Numbered from the stretch's first letter, positions 34,776 through 47,107 are shown. The stretch: DNA of 64,000 nucleotides from Antilocapra americana (GCA_007570785.1 ML664152.1:5512683-5576682); one strand, 5' to 3'. A program made the numbers and translations. The notes: a model not told the origin generated them from the letters alone.

Positions 34776-34990
34776 CAAACTCAGTAATAACCACAGTTAT
34801 CATTTATCACAGTGACCACGTGCTAGGAATATGTCCTCAGATCTGCACAACTATAGGAGCCAGGAACCTTGATAATTTCCATTCTATATGAGGATGAGGC
34901 CCAAGTAATGTGCCCAAGCACCACCCGAGTCAGGTAAGTGGCCAAGCTGGGCTCTGAGCCCCAGTGTGTCTAACCCCATTGCTGGAGTGC
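34776..34990 (-). mobile_element. MIR SINE
   Basis: Reverse MIR: GTTATCATTTATCACAGTGA, TATGAGGATGAGGCCCAAGT, AAGTGGCCAAGCTGGGCTCT. Confidence 0.65.
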
Positions 34991-36099
34991 CTGACTGCTA
35001 AGGCTGAGTGGAGCCTCACAGATGGCTGGGATGCAGTTAAGAATCTGTGAACTGAATGAATGGATAGAGGAGGTAGATGCAGGAATAGAAATCACCCCAG
35101 TACCTGCCTTCTTGGGCTGTGTTTAGGAGAGCCCAGAGTCTGAGCACCCTGGGCCTTCGAGGCCGAGGACACTGGGGAGTGTGGCAGGGCGCAGGGCTGG
35201 GCTGGCGGTCCTGAGTGGGCGGCAGCACGTGACCACCTGCAGCTGCAGAGTGATGGCGAGCGAGCAGCATTGCTGGCTCTGCTGGCCCTTCCTCATGCAC
35301 AGGGCCTGGCCATCTTGTGCCCAACTCTGGTAAAACACCATTTTGTTTCTGCCTCACCATTTGCTTTTCTTGCTATTTTGTGAGCTATTCTAGGTGTGCT
35401 GAATTCCTGTTTGTATTTGGATGAGAGCATGGAGCTTAGGCAAAAGATGCACAGTGTCCAGTAAACCCAATTCATTTCTCAGGGGACTGCCCTCCCCACC
35501 TCAAATGCTCCTCCTCAGTCTTTCTTGCCTAACCCCTGAAATGCTACCTTGGATCCTAAATTGGGTGCCTTCAAGCCCTGTTGGTTGTTATTTTCCCAAG
35601 TGATGGAATATGGGAGCATGCCCTTTCTCAAGGTTTTATTTAAATATTATTATGACTTCAATCACCATACAGAACATTCAGGAAATGTTGCCATATTGGC
35701 TTTTCATACTAAAGTAGAAGGGATTATATGTTTGGAATTACTCAGATTGTCAGCAATTTTAATCAGGTGTTTTGTTTTGTTTTTTTTTTTCACCATTCGG
35801 AGAACAAAATTAAAACTGCCTGCATTTGTAGTCTACTATGTATTTGAGATAATTAAAAATTAGCCCGTGAAACCATAGAGATCTTTATAGTAGCAGCAGG
35901 ATTGGAAAGCTGCATTCCCCTTTAGGCAAATGAACTGGACTTTCATGATAGTAAATACGAAAGCGAAATCCAGCTGCACATTTATTAAAAACTGCCACCG
36001 TTTCCTGGTCACCTCTGCTTATCTGGCAATCTTCTGGAAGAGTCACCTCTGGTCATATCTTATTAGCAACCGGCAAGAAAATAACTAAAAATAATCGGC
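34991..36099. other. DSCAM 5' flank, unidentified
   Basis: About 1.1 kb of single-copy-looking DNA with short frames only. It moves from moderately GC-rich (35100-35300) to AT-rich (35600-35850). Confidence 0.5.
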
Positions 36100-36214
36100 T
36101 GTTGAAATGAGTATTTAAGCCTCGAAGACATGCATCCTGATGACTGTGCGTGACTGTGCGGTTGCTGCGCTCTCCCAGGTCCTGCCTCCAGTTCAGTTCC
36201 ACTTCTCCGCTGCT

Positions 36215-36355
36215 GCTTTAAGACTGCAGAGCGCCCCAGCGGCCAGAGGCAGGGGAGGGGGTCCCCGTTCGCCTCCGCTCCGCTCGCTCCTCGCCCGCCC
36301 GCCCGCCTGCCCGCCTCCCAGCCAGGGAAGGTTAGCGAGGGATCAATGTGATTCG
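36215..36355 (+). repeat. DSCAM: Direct repeat, copy 2 of DSCAM 5' block
   Basis: Partner of 1393-1533. It abuts the N run, so the true right-hand end of the duplication is hidden. Confidence 0.95.
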
Positions 36356-36755
36356 NNNNNNNNNNNNNNNNNNNNNNNNNNNNNNNNNNNNNNNNNNNNN
36401 NNNNNNNNNNNNNNNNNNNNNNNNNNNNNNNNNNNNNNNNNNNNNNNNNNNNNNNNNNNNNNNNNNNNNNNNNNNNNNNNNNNNNNNNNNNNNNNNNNNN
36501 NNNNNNNNNNNNNNNNNNNNNNNNNNNNNNNNNNNNNNNNNNNNNNNNNNNNNNNNNNNNNNNNNNNNNNNNNNNNNNNNNNNNNNNNNNNNNNNNNNNN
36601 NNNNNNNNNNNNNNNNNNNNNNNNNNNNNNNNNNNNNNNNNNNNNNNNNNNNNNNNNNNNNNNNNNNNNNNNNNNNNNNNNNNNNNNNNNNNNNNNNNNN
36701 NNNNNNNNNNNNNNNNNNNNNNNNNNNNNNNNNNNNNNNNNNNNNNNNNNNNNNN
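36356..36755. other. Assembly gap (400 N)
   Basis: An unbroken run of 400 N directly upstream of the DSCAM start codon. It begins exactly where sequence shared with 1393-1533 stops being comparable. Very GC-rich DNA with (CCCG)n runs commonly fails to sequence or assemble, so the stated length may only be an estimate. Confidence 0.99.
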
Positions 36756-36799
36756 GAGGCCGGCGCGGCGCTCGCGGGAGGCCGGTGAGCAGCAGGGGC

Positions 36800-36842
36800 A
36801 TGTGGATACTGGCCCTCTCCTTGTTCCAGAGCTTCGCGAATG
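36800..36842 (+). CDS. DSCAM: DSCAM first coding exon (5' end of CDS only)
   Basis: The ATG at 36800 opens MWILALSLFQSFAN, which matches the N-terminus of vertebrate DSCAM as I remember it. The paralogue DSCAML1 starts differently. The residues form a hydrophobic signal-peptide core, expected for this type I membrane protein (ten Ig domains, six fibronectin III domains, one membrane span) that mediates homophilic recognition and neurite self-avoidance. The exon ends with one base of the next codon (G at 36842) before a good donor, GTGAGC at 36843, so intron 1 is phase 1. A codon starting with G fits the valine I expect next in DSCAM. The start has G at -3. The rest of the gene lies beyond the right edge. 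The identification rests on 14 residues plus the intron phase, with no alignment run. Confidence 0.87.
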
Positions 36843-36848
36843 GTGAGC

Positions 36849-39800
36849 CTTTCGGTTTGTGATGAATTTCATTTCTTGGATGGACCGGGATGTGGGGGGA
36901 GTGGATGCATGGACGAAGTCTCTCCCTTTTCGTCCCCCACCAGGGTTGACATTTGCAGGCTTTCATTTTTAAGAAATATTATTTATATTTCTTTAGGGGA
37001 GGACAGGAAGCAATGAAGAGAGACCAGGGGCGAAATTGCTCTGTAATCATTTAAAGGCGCTTACCTAGCAAAGTGACAGCTCGAGCTAACTCCTATACTA
37101 GCTAGCTGCCTCATTCAGAATAAACCAGGTTTGGTAAGAAGAGAGACAGCAGGATGGCCACTTGGACACCTCACAGCCTCCAAGGGACATGGCATTCAAA
37201 GTGCAGGCAGGTGGAAGGGTCATTTCAGAGCATCCGCCTTCAGATTCTAAGCTTTTTGAGCTTTTAAAACATGTGCTTTAATTCTGCTGCAATTCATCTC
37301 CAGCAGCAAGAGAAGCCTTTAAGAAAGATCTGTCCTTCTACCCGCCCCACACCCTCCCCCCTCCAACCTTCTTGGTACTACAGAGTCCCCACCATCATTT
37401 ATGTAAAAATATGCACGGATAAGCATTACATCATCTGAAATGTTGACAAATTCTGCAAAACACCTGTATAGTTGTAAAAATTAAATCCGTGAATATTGCA
37501 AATAGCATTCTTTTTCTTATACCGATCTAATATTTTGTCTTGAAATGCATTCTTTCTGGATATTTGAAAAGCTATTGCTCTTGACTGAGTCAGATCCAAT
37601 TAGCAAGTGTGACTGCACCTTCAGTTACCTGTCACCACGTAAATACGAACTCGCCTGTATGAATGGCTTCCTCTCATTTGGGAATGAGAGGAAATTGTCA
37701 TCATTTGGCATTGCCTGGGAGTAGCTACAGCTGAAATTCCCATTTCAAATTTCAGAACACAAATCTGCATAAAATGTATGACTTGCTGACAGTTAAAATT
37801 AAACCATTAAGCAGAATCCCCTATCCAGAAGAGAGGAAGTGGGAGGGAGGGGGTAGAAGGAAAGAAAATCTCGCCCTTGTGAGAAAATACCAGAAGCCAA
37901 GGGGAGGCTGGAAGATTCTCCTGAAAGATGCACAGGGCAGCTCTGAGTGTCAGCTGCATCGAAGTGCATTTTCTTCGCCTACCTGGATAGTACTTAAAAA
38001 AATCAACACACTGACAGGCCAGGGGAAATGCATAAACTTTGTAAAATTAAGGGAAAAAAAAGATGACTAAGAAAAGGTAAGACTGAGAAGGGAAGCCTGA
38101 AATTAACGTTAAGATGACACTTCACTCTCTAATATCACCTAAAGCAACGTGTTCAAAACTTTCATGTTGAGATTTCCTAGCAGAAAAGAATTGCAACAAG
38201 TTCTGACATGACACCCATTTTTCCCAGAGGGCACTATGCCTCCTCTGCAGCCTCGCGGGAATTTACCTAGAGGGATAGAGTCTGCTGGAGCTAATGTGTG
38301 GTGATGCAGGAGGAAAGGCGGCCCTTTCTGCTGCTCTGCCAACGTGATCTCAGGGAACACAGAGAAGTACTCACATACATGTTCCAGAGCCCCAGAGCCC
38401 TGACGGCCTGTCTCACCTGTCAGGGCATACACCCCTGGGGTTCCCTAGAAAGGCCTGGGATCTGGGATGAAACATCATTTCTACCTTATTGGGAAGTATG
38501 TGTTCCAGGATGAGCAAAGAGGTTGTGCCTCTGATTGTCAGTCAATTGGTAACTGTTTTAAAGTTTCATACTTACACATGACAGAAATGGGTCTGGTACC
38601 ATCTCCGAGAAAGAGATACTGAGATGTGTGACTTTATTTTTTTGGAATTGGTTTTACTAAAATAATCATGATAGAGTCATATCTAATGAGCAAATTGTAT
38701 AAAACCTCAAATAATCTACTTGGTGGACAGTATATACAAAGGCTACGTAAGTGCATTTATATTGAGTCTTATGAGCCTTATCTTCTTCCACCTTTTTTGG
38801 GACCCTTAAGAAGAATTAATCATCACCACTATTGACACTATAATGAACACACATAGGTTTCACAGTATGAGACATAGACTGTACATGCAAATAAGAATTT
38901 TACTTTGTATCACATGTGTTGATCCACAAGGGTGTGGGACGTTCTGTATAAAAATGGCCCTCTCTGTGAGATGAGGCATTAAGAAAAAGGCCTGACTGTA
39001 GAGCTTTGGACTTTTTCATTTCTGGGGGGAACTAACCTTAAGGAGTTTCAAGGAGTGATGTTCAGTGCATACTGTGGAAAGGGTCATAAAAATATATAGT
39101 CGTGTCAAAATGAAATAAGAGTCCAGTTTGGAATGATGTTTGTTTATAGGACCATATTTCAAAATGTGAAATTAAATGGTTCTTACCTACTGAATGAGAC
39201 TTGAAAACATTGAGAGATTTTTTTTTTTAATGATTGTCATTTTTTGGCCTACCTTAATTTAAAAAAATTCCTAAATGTATGTGATAAAAGATCTATGAAT
39301 TCTAATAACCAGAACCGATTACTACTAGGCCTCAGACATCAAAATGTCTGACATGATAAAAAGAAAAACCTAGTTGTGAAAGATTATGCAATTTGATATT
39401 TTGGGGTACTCATAAAATAAGCCCACAATGTGGCTGCATTTTAACTACAGACAACAGCATTTTTCCTACAGATGTAATGGAATGTACATTTTTTTTTCTT
39501 CTTAATGAAAGCATCCTTGCTGAATAGGCTGCAGACAGTATTGGGGGTAAAACAGAGAAGTCAGGGAACAGTCCCTTCATGGGTTAAACCCTCGAATGAA
39601 TTACCTCACCTGATTAGGTGCAGTCATCATGCTTTAAAGCAGACAGCTTGTCCCGCAAGGTTCTGGAAATACTCCGAGGGAGCTTCAGCTATAGAGCCAG
39701 GGAAGAGGGAGTCCCTATATGTACAGATGCATCTCACAACCTTTCCTTGGAATGGGGTCACACTGCATTGTGTTTTATCGCAGTTTCTCTTGGCTTTAAC

Positions 39801-40890
39801 CCTGGTGAGAACATTCTAGTTTACTGTTCTTGTTAAAAGCATAGGTGGGCCTTCAGACAAGCAGAATAATGACTAATAAGCAGATTTATTCTGGATAATA
39901 CATTTTTGCGAGTGTCCTTGTGTCTCTGTTATTAGGTACACATATGTCTCTGACAGCATCTTTTTTCCTGAGCCATGCAGTACTGGGCTTTGCCATTTTC
40001 AGGGAGCTTGTGGAGCTTAGAGAGGGTGGGTGCTGGGAAGAGAAGGGTGTTTGTCAAAGAGCAAATGGGCTAGGCAGAGCCTTTTGGCATCCCCTGTCAT
40101 CTCCACAGGGAATTTTGTACCGAAAACTTGTATTTTATTTAAATTTTGGAGCAGGCATTTATGAGTGCAAATTCACCTTCAGGGTTTCAAGGTGATTTTT
40201 GTTTATGTAAATATGTGGAAGTAAGAAAAAAAATGTTATCAAGTGAATAATTCCAGGGCTTCCTCCCCATTTCTCTCTCTCCTATTTTTATTAAGCAGAT
40301 TTAAATTCGACCCCAGAATTATACGGTTCATAAAAATTTTCTAGGTCTCTTAAGCTTGTGTGCCCCTACAAGATGCCCTGTGTAGGAAAAGCAAATCCCA
40401 TGCAGACCTTTAGTAAATGCCAGCCAATCCTTCTCCACCTCTTACTCTCTCCTAGATGTCACTTTGGTGTGACTGCAGTTTGGTGCTGCCTCGGAGACTC
40501 AATGACTTACTGGGCAGAATTGGTAGGCTGATCCGGGAAATAATGGTGACGGAGGAGGGGGGAGGGGAAGCCAATCTAAATCCCTAATTCCTGGACCTCC
40601 AGGTAGCTGTCAGAGTGCTTTATCATTGATGGGGCTGGATGAGATGCAAGGAATATTTCCTAAGGAGACTCAGTGCAATGGGCCTTGAACCTCCATGTAA
40701 AGCAGAGAGGGAGCGCACGCTAGAGAAAAATAAATAGGGAAGGTCATTTTATAGAGAGAGACCTAACACTACAGCAGGAAACTGGAAATTGATGTTGGAA
40801 AAAAAAAAAAAAAACGGTGGATCGTACCAGTGGATGCATTTATAAAATCTACGGCATCCAGATTTCACAAAATGAGCTGAATTCTCCGGC
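36849..40890. other. DSCAM: Intron 1 DNA without visible repeats
   Basis: About 4 kb in which I find no BovB, Bov-tA, CHR, L1 or simple repeat beyond short A or T runs (e.g. A18 at about 40798-40815). No exon recognised. The 98-codon frame at 37774-38070 has no known domain. Confidence 0.55.
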
Positions 40891-40960
40891 TGAGATTATG
40901 AATGCGCCTCATACATAATTAATAGGCAGTGGAAATAATACAGTTAACATTAGGTAGGGC
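40891..40960. promoter_or_regulatory. AT-rich homeodomain-type motif cluster
   Basis: ATTATGAATGCGCCTCATAC and CATAATTAATAGG (TAAT cores, an octamer-like ATGAATGC) occur directly before the intronic CpG island. Inference only; such motifs also occur by chance. Confidence 0.25.
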
Positions 40961-40964
40961 AGAG

Positions 40965-41735
40965 CAGTCGGCACGCCTCCGTGCCGGGTCTCAGGGGGGC
41001 TCTCGGCGGGGCAGTGGGCAGGCCCCTGGAGCTCGCTGGAGGACGCGGCGTCTGGGCATCTCCGTGGCACCGCGCTGCGCTCACGCGGGCTCCGGGGACC
41101 GGCCGCGGCCGGGGAGATGGGGAGATGGCGAGGTTGTGCTACCTGCACGGCAGCTGTGTCCCTGCCACAGGACACTAGTGGGCGGCAGACCTCACAAGGC
41201 TGGGGCGGCAGCCTCCAGCCGAGCAGACGAGGGCTCCTCGGCGCCCTCGAGGCGCGGGGCTAAGCGCGGCGGCCGGAGCCTCCCCTCCCCGCTGCAGCTT
41301 CAGTTCGCCTGGTCCAGCCTCAGCGGTGCGGAGCGCAGCGGCCCAGGCAGCGGCCGCAGGCTTTGTTCCCGTGGTTCCCCAGGAGGCCCGTAGCAGCCTA
41401 CTGAAGCCCAGGAGACGCAGAGAAGCGGGGAGGCGGTGTCCAGGGCTGGGGGCTGCGGAGGGCGCTCACATCCCCCTCCCCTCCCGCCTGGCCGGGGAGC
41501 CCGGCCCGCGAGCGCCTCCTGCCGGCGGAGGTGGCCGCTCGGGCGCAGCAGCGCGCCCGATTGGCTGACCTTCCAATGTCATTCGGGAGGCATCTCCCCT
41601 CAACGTCCCCCCTCCCCCGGCCCCGGATGCTGGGGACAGGGGTGAGCCCGGTGCGCCGCTCCTCGGCAGTCCGGCCATCTCTGCCGACTGGGGCTCCGAG
41701 CCCAGGCCCGCCTCCTTGCTCCCCCAGGCACACTG
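40965..41735. promoter_or_regulatory. Intronic CpG island in DSCAM intron 1
   Basis: About 770 bp of CpG-dense sequence starting 4.1 kb after exon 1. It holds an inverted CCAAT box in a strong NF-Y-like context (CGATTGGCTG, ATTGG at 41560-41564) and a direct CCAAT at 41573. Overlapping open frames on both strands (up to 154 codons) have alanine/glycine/arginine/proline-rich composition typical of translated CpG islands and match no protein I know. It could be an alternative or antisense promoter. Confidence 0.7.
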
Positions 41736-44700
41736 GGCATCACCTGTTCATTGACCACGTGTTAACTCTTCACTGTCCAGAGCACCCGGCACAGAAATTC
41801 TCATCTCTCCTGCCCTTCCCTTATACTTATGTTCTGTTCCTTAATGTTTGCAAAATATGACAACATTCAGATTTGCATCCCCTTGCTGAATTTATGGGTT
41901 AAGATAAGACACAAGGATGGAAGGTTCCAGCAGCCCGACTTGTACCCACTGTGCAGTTCTGAGTTCCTTCGGTTGGTGGCTCGCGGTGCAAGGGCAGCGC
42001 CACCCGGCTGGTGCTGATATCTGGTTTTGGGTTCAAAGGTTACATAGCATCTGATCAGGAGATTCAGAAGGACTGGATTCAGAGACCTGATCCCCCTCCT
42101 CCTCAAAATTAGCTTTCTGCATTATCCTGTTTCCTGAAACCTTGGGCATTTCCTTGATAGTGTCTAGGGTAATCTGTAATTCTTGTTGATTTGGTGCTTG
42201 GTTGGCTAGTGTCTGCCTCCCTCACTGGAATGCGAGATCCACAAACGAGGCTCCTGCCATGCCAGCGTGCGTCCTTAGCACTGAGCAAAGTGCTTGCAGG
42301 GTGACTACAAATAAGGTCCTCTGACCAACAGAAAGAAGGGAGAGAGTGATGGGCAGAGCTTTCTCCCTTCCTCCAATCCCCTCTTCCTCCCATCTGCCTC
42401 TCTCTAATGCTTCTGTCTATCCTTCCTTGCTGTCCTTGTTTGCTTCTTCTCTATCCACATCTCTAATTCTACCATAGAAGCCACAGTGAGAAATGCACTA
42501 AAGCAACAGCGCAGATTCCTTGGCTTCTGCCATCTTGTCTGATGTACTGACTCCCTGGCTTTAGAAATGTTTATTTTCCAAAAATGCTTCTGGGGCATTT
42601 TGTTCTCTTTTCCAAACTGGATTCACATTTGAAATACGGGATCAGACCTCATCACAGTTACATACCAATGATGTCATTACTTTAGGTGCTCTTTGTGACC
42701 TGGATTGGGTCACGTGTCACGGAAAATAAGTCAATAAGTGCATCAGACCCCTTGTTCTCAAGTGTACACGGCCAAGTGGCATGATTCAAACATCCTGTAT
42801 GAGGTTTAAAGCCCTGTCGCATTCTGAAAGCCAGTCAGAAACATCAAACCGACACATAAGTTTCCCTAGGGGTTCCTGGGAATTCATTTCTCCATCAAAG
42901 AGCCACCCAGGACATCAAAACGAAACTCTGCTTCTTAGGCCTTAATCGTCTTTAAAAAATCACATTACTGTTTTCTTAAGCATTCTATTGATGTATGGGC
43001 GTCTGTCTCATCACTGTCTTTTTTTCTTATTTTGGAGCAGAACCAAATGTAAAAGTTGGTTCCTTTGTCAAAGTAACATGAAAGGAATATGGTTTAACAT
43101 TAAAAATTACGATTTGTATTCCAATACAAGAATCAAATTAGGTGTCCTGGAGATTACAGTATTTATCATTGTTTATTTGGTTTTTTTTGAGCTCTGTCTT
43201 TATCATATATTGACTGATACTTACAATTTGAAAAAAGCCATTCATTTGGATTAATTTTTGGTCTTTAAGCCCCCTGTGTTATATAAATACATATCTTGGT
43301 GCAATGGAGAGGGATAAATGGGGCTGACAAGATAGATGATGAGACAAGAAGAAAGAGACTACTACATAGAGAGACAGGATGACAGGGATTAATGGATCTT
43401 GCCTGCATCCCTATTTAAGTTATTTTTACATAGAAGACAGTGAGTAAGATTTAAGAGTGAGCAAGCAGTCCTATTTATAGAAAGCTGTTTTAAAATGCAG
43501 CGGCTGGAAAAGCAAAATAATTGAAAACGTGAGATCACCTCCATAGGAAATGTGGACTTCCCTTTCCTTGCCAGCACCTTAGACTTTTTTTTTTTCTTTT
43601 GGAGGGGAAAATAAAGCACACCAACCCTTGCAGAAATATTGAGAAATTGCTTTGAACTCTGCAGAGTATTCTTAAAATGCTCTCAGGAAAGTCCATGTCA
43701 TACTTGGGAGGTGGGGATGGGGAGCCAGTAGCTGTATTATTAGGAAACTGAGCTTGGGTAGGTCTGAACAGAGGAATGAAGAGAAGGGAGCATGTTGAAC
43801 TTGCAAGGCTGCTACAGATGCTTACTTCACAGTTAGCATCGCCTCTCTTGAAGATGCTCAGCAGCAGAGGATAGGAGAGTGAATCTGGATGCATGTTTAA
43901 AGAAGAGCGATTATTAAGAGAAGTGTTCACGATTAGGATCTTGTGATTATTGCAGGCTCCTCTATGTTAATCAGATATTACATTTTGGAGATTTAAAAAA
44001 TTGTGGTATATACTCTTCTAATTGACCAGTCCAGATGGGGTCGGCTGTGTCACACAGGCTGACTTGATTGACATTAATGTTCCCAGACAAAGGACAATGA
44101 ACACACTTGCTCTTAGGAATGAGAAAGTCTTCCTTACTCAGACTGCATTTATTCTGGATAATATTTTGGTTTTACTGACCCCAAGTATACATTGTTTTCT
44201 ATTAATGGTAGAACCCTTGAATTTGTATTGGAATGCTGCTGGTTTGTAGATACGTTGAACATCTGAACAAAAGCCAGAGCTACCTCAGATTATGATACAT
44301 GAAAGGCATTTTTTTTTAATTGTGTGAAGAAATGTCTATGCAGTAGGTTGCTTTGTAGCCCATCTTCCCAGATTGTGGAACAGGTAGATTTGATGAGGTG
44401 ATGGAAAGAGGCTTGAATGAAATAATTGCAGAATTTGGTTCATATGAGCCTTGCCTCTTTTCATATTAAAATGGTGAACCAGGAAACAATTTTAAGCTTC
44501 GTTTTACAGAAAACTTAAGGAAGTCTTCATGTTGTCCACTGTGCATAAATATTAATGCTAGACACAGTGAAGTCAGTTTATAGTTTTTTTTTCCTGGATA
44601 CCTGAATCTCAAATTATTGGATGCTTCTGCGAAACAACACTGGTGGTAAATAACACTCTCAGTGAAGAACCTGATGACCTCAGGGTGCCCAGATATCTTC

Positions 44701-46255
44701 TGCATCCTCATAGACTGAGTGGTGAACCAGCTTGGGTGGGTGGCTCCTGGTTCATTGGATGCCGACCGAGGTAGCCTATGGCACACCCTGTGGAGCTGTG
44801 TCACTTGAAATGGCTGAAGGCAGTGGAGACTCTTACCATTGATTCCTTTTCCTAATGTTGAGTAAAGCATTGATTTTTCTCATGAGACCTGTTTTTTCAT
44901 TCATCACAGGGACTTCAGGGTGATGGGAAAATTTTTACAATTATGTGGTAAGGGAAAGGCAAAGCATGAAGATAATTAGAACCATGGCAATTTGCTGTGT
45001 TCTTAAATTTTACTTTTTTTTTTTTTAATGTAGACTTGAGCTCTATTGTGGGAGCCTTTGAGTAAACACACTTTCTCATTAGGGAAACTTGAGACTCATT
45101 TCTTCTCTCCACTCTAGCCCTACTGTGGCATGATTTGATCTTGAGTTCCCATAAGACACGCCAAACCCCAAGTCCCAGTCTGCCTAATTACTGTGTTTAT
45201 TTCTTAATATCAGCTGTAGAACATTTTTAATGACTGATTTGTAGCTTCCAGGGTAGAAATAATGATGCTTTGTAATATTACCTGGGAGACTTCAGGAGTG
45301 AACTGAAGACCCCAGCAATAACAACCACAACTGACTTTACTAGTGAAATGAGCAACTGGACTCCATAGACAGGGTGCAGTAGTGTTTTTTTTTTTTTTTT
45401 TTTTTATCACCCTTCCTGGACCTTGTCACAGCTGGTTCCTGCAAAGGGTAGCCACTTGTCGAGTTCTTCGGCCAGTGAAAGGAAATGTGTAAAACACTTG
45501 AAATGCTCTCTAAGGTACAGAATTATTCTTTCATAGATTATTCAGGTTGGTAAAGCCAAATATAGCAGGTGCCTGTCTCCTACCTTGACGTGGAGGCAGA
45601 AGGTGAGTAGGGTGGTGAATTACCAGTCATGTACGTGCATATGTTTTAACTCACCAAGATCAATAGCCATCAAATCTTTGGTGGCTACTGTTTTACAGTA
45701 GGCTTGGTGAATATTTATATGTAGAAACGAAGGTAGAAAATTTTGACCTAGAAGTGATCTTGGTATTCGTTTGGGGTAATTACTTTGATCATTAGTTGGT
45801 TCATCTATGTCCAGTGAGATCTCATATCACCAACCACCACCCGCTCTGACTTGGAATTGCAAGAGGCCCCTCTTCCTGCTCCCACCCGCACTACCTCATC
45901 GCTCTGCCCCCCGTCACTGACGATGGGAAGGTGAGAATATGCTGTACACCTCTGTGATATTAGGTGCCTGGAGGCCATGGAAGTTAAGGTTTATGGGAAG
46001 ACCGAGCACATGGAGGAAGGGGCTGCCCAGCAGTTTTGGGAGCGGAGAGGAGAGCAGGTGTCCCACTGACCAGAAGCCAGTCTGTGGCTGCCTTGAACCA
46101 TGTTCCAGTTTATGGTGCCTCTGTCAGGACCTTCCAGGCCAGGATAAGGGCTACTGGTTCTCAAAGGGCAAGTGGGCCCGATCAGCAAGGAAGTTTGGGC
46201 ATTTCCTAGAAGGCTTTTCTCCCATGAGCCTCTCACAGGAGACTCTGGTTCATTG
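41736..46255. other. DSCAM: Intron 1 DNA without visible repeats
   Basis: About 4.5 kb with no lineage-specific retroelement recognised. Long T runs at 45017-45026 and 45384-45405. Frames of 131-140 codons at 43535-43930 (-), 44466-44870 (-) and 45939-46361 (+) have no recognisable domain; the last runs into a BovB element. Confidence 0.5.
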
Positions 46256-46583
46256 TTATCGTTGCTGTTCAGTCACTCAGTTGTGTCTGACTCTTTGTGT
46301 CCCCAGGCACTGCAGCACTCCAGGCTTCCCTGTCCTTCACTGTCTTCCAGAGTTTGCTTAGATTCATGTCCTTTGAGCCGGTGATCCTATCTAACCATCT
46401 TATCCTCTGCCACCCCCTTCTCATCCTGCCCTTAGTCTTTCCCAGCATCAGGGTCTTTTACAATGAGGCAGCTCTTCGAATCATATGGCCAACATATTGG
46501 AGCTTCAAATTCAACATCAACCCTTCCAATATTCAAGGTTGACTTCCTTTAGGATTGACAGGTTTGATCTCCTTGCAGTCTGC
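46256..46583 (-). mobile_element. BovB LINE, 3' end
   Basis: Reverse BovB terminus, diverged (CTTCCCTGTCCTTCACTGTC, TCTTTCCCAGCATCAGGGTC). It marks the right edge of the insertion-poor zone. Confidence 0.9.
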
Positions 46584-47107
46584 AGTTTGAAAGGCTCCTG
46601 AGGTCTAACTCTGATATCTGTTTTTGCCTTTTTTTTCCTCTCCCCCAGGGGACCTTCAGCTTGACTAAGTGTAAGGCTCATGTGATCTTTTGTGTAGCTG
46701 ATTGTGTAGTTTCCAGCTCTGATCACCGGAGGGTCTGGTTCAACAGCTCTGGGGTGTGCAGGCCGAAACCTGTGTTATTATTCTCATCCGGGTGGTGTAA
46801 CCCAGCTCCAGAAAAGCATGCCTGGGAAGAGACTGCCCAACCCCTGATGGAGGTAGAGGGTCAGTCAGACAGTAGCTAGAACATTGACCTGATAAAGCTT
46901 CATGGCCCCCAGTGCACTGTTGTGGAGCTCTGTGAAGTGATTTACTGAGAGGGCATGAGTATGTGGGGCTGGGGCTTCATTGACTCCCACAAAGATTTGG
47001 ACAGCTTTGGGGAGAGTTACTCATGGGGGCTGCTAACAGGGAAGACCCTGAGAAGAGGGACTTGTGATCCCAACCAGGGACTTCTAATTTAGATGCTAGT
47101 AGCTAGA
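46584..47107. other. Unidentified intronic DNA
   Basis: No gene or repeat family recognised. Confidence 0.5.

Larger units (their letters stand above)
36100..36842 (+). promoter_or_regulatory. DSCAM: DSCAM promoter / 5'-UTR CpG island (interrupted by gap)
   Basis: Sequence turns GC- and CpG-rich from about 36150, with a (CCCG)n run near 36295-36318, and stays so up to the start codon. It is interrupted by N at 36356-36755. A TATA-like TATTTAAG lies at 36112-36119 and a perfect 10-bp tandem repeat (TGACTGTGCG twice) at 36141-36160. The transcription start cannot be placed because the gap probably covers most of the 5' UTR. The 36215-36355 part is duplicated at 1393-1533. Confidence 0.75.

Noticed and set aside
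36800..36842. DSCAML1 instead of DSCAM
   Set aside because: The DSCAML1 signal peptide as I remember it differs; MWILALSLFQSFAN and the phase-1 junction fit DSCAM.
36063..36966. Long frames of 146-269 codons across 36063-36966
   Set aside because: Most of their length is unknown residues from the N gap; only the short DSCAM start is supported.
40929..41860. Several overlapping frames (up to 154 codons) in the intronic CpG island
   Set aside because: They overlap on both strands with CpG-island composition; no protein family recognised.
45384..45405. Long T run as the tail of a minus-strand processed pseudogene
   Set aside because: Neighbouring sequence has no recognisable coding frame, and I found no target duplication.
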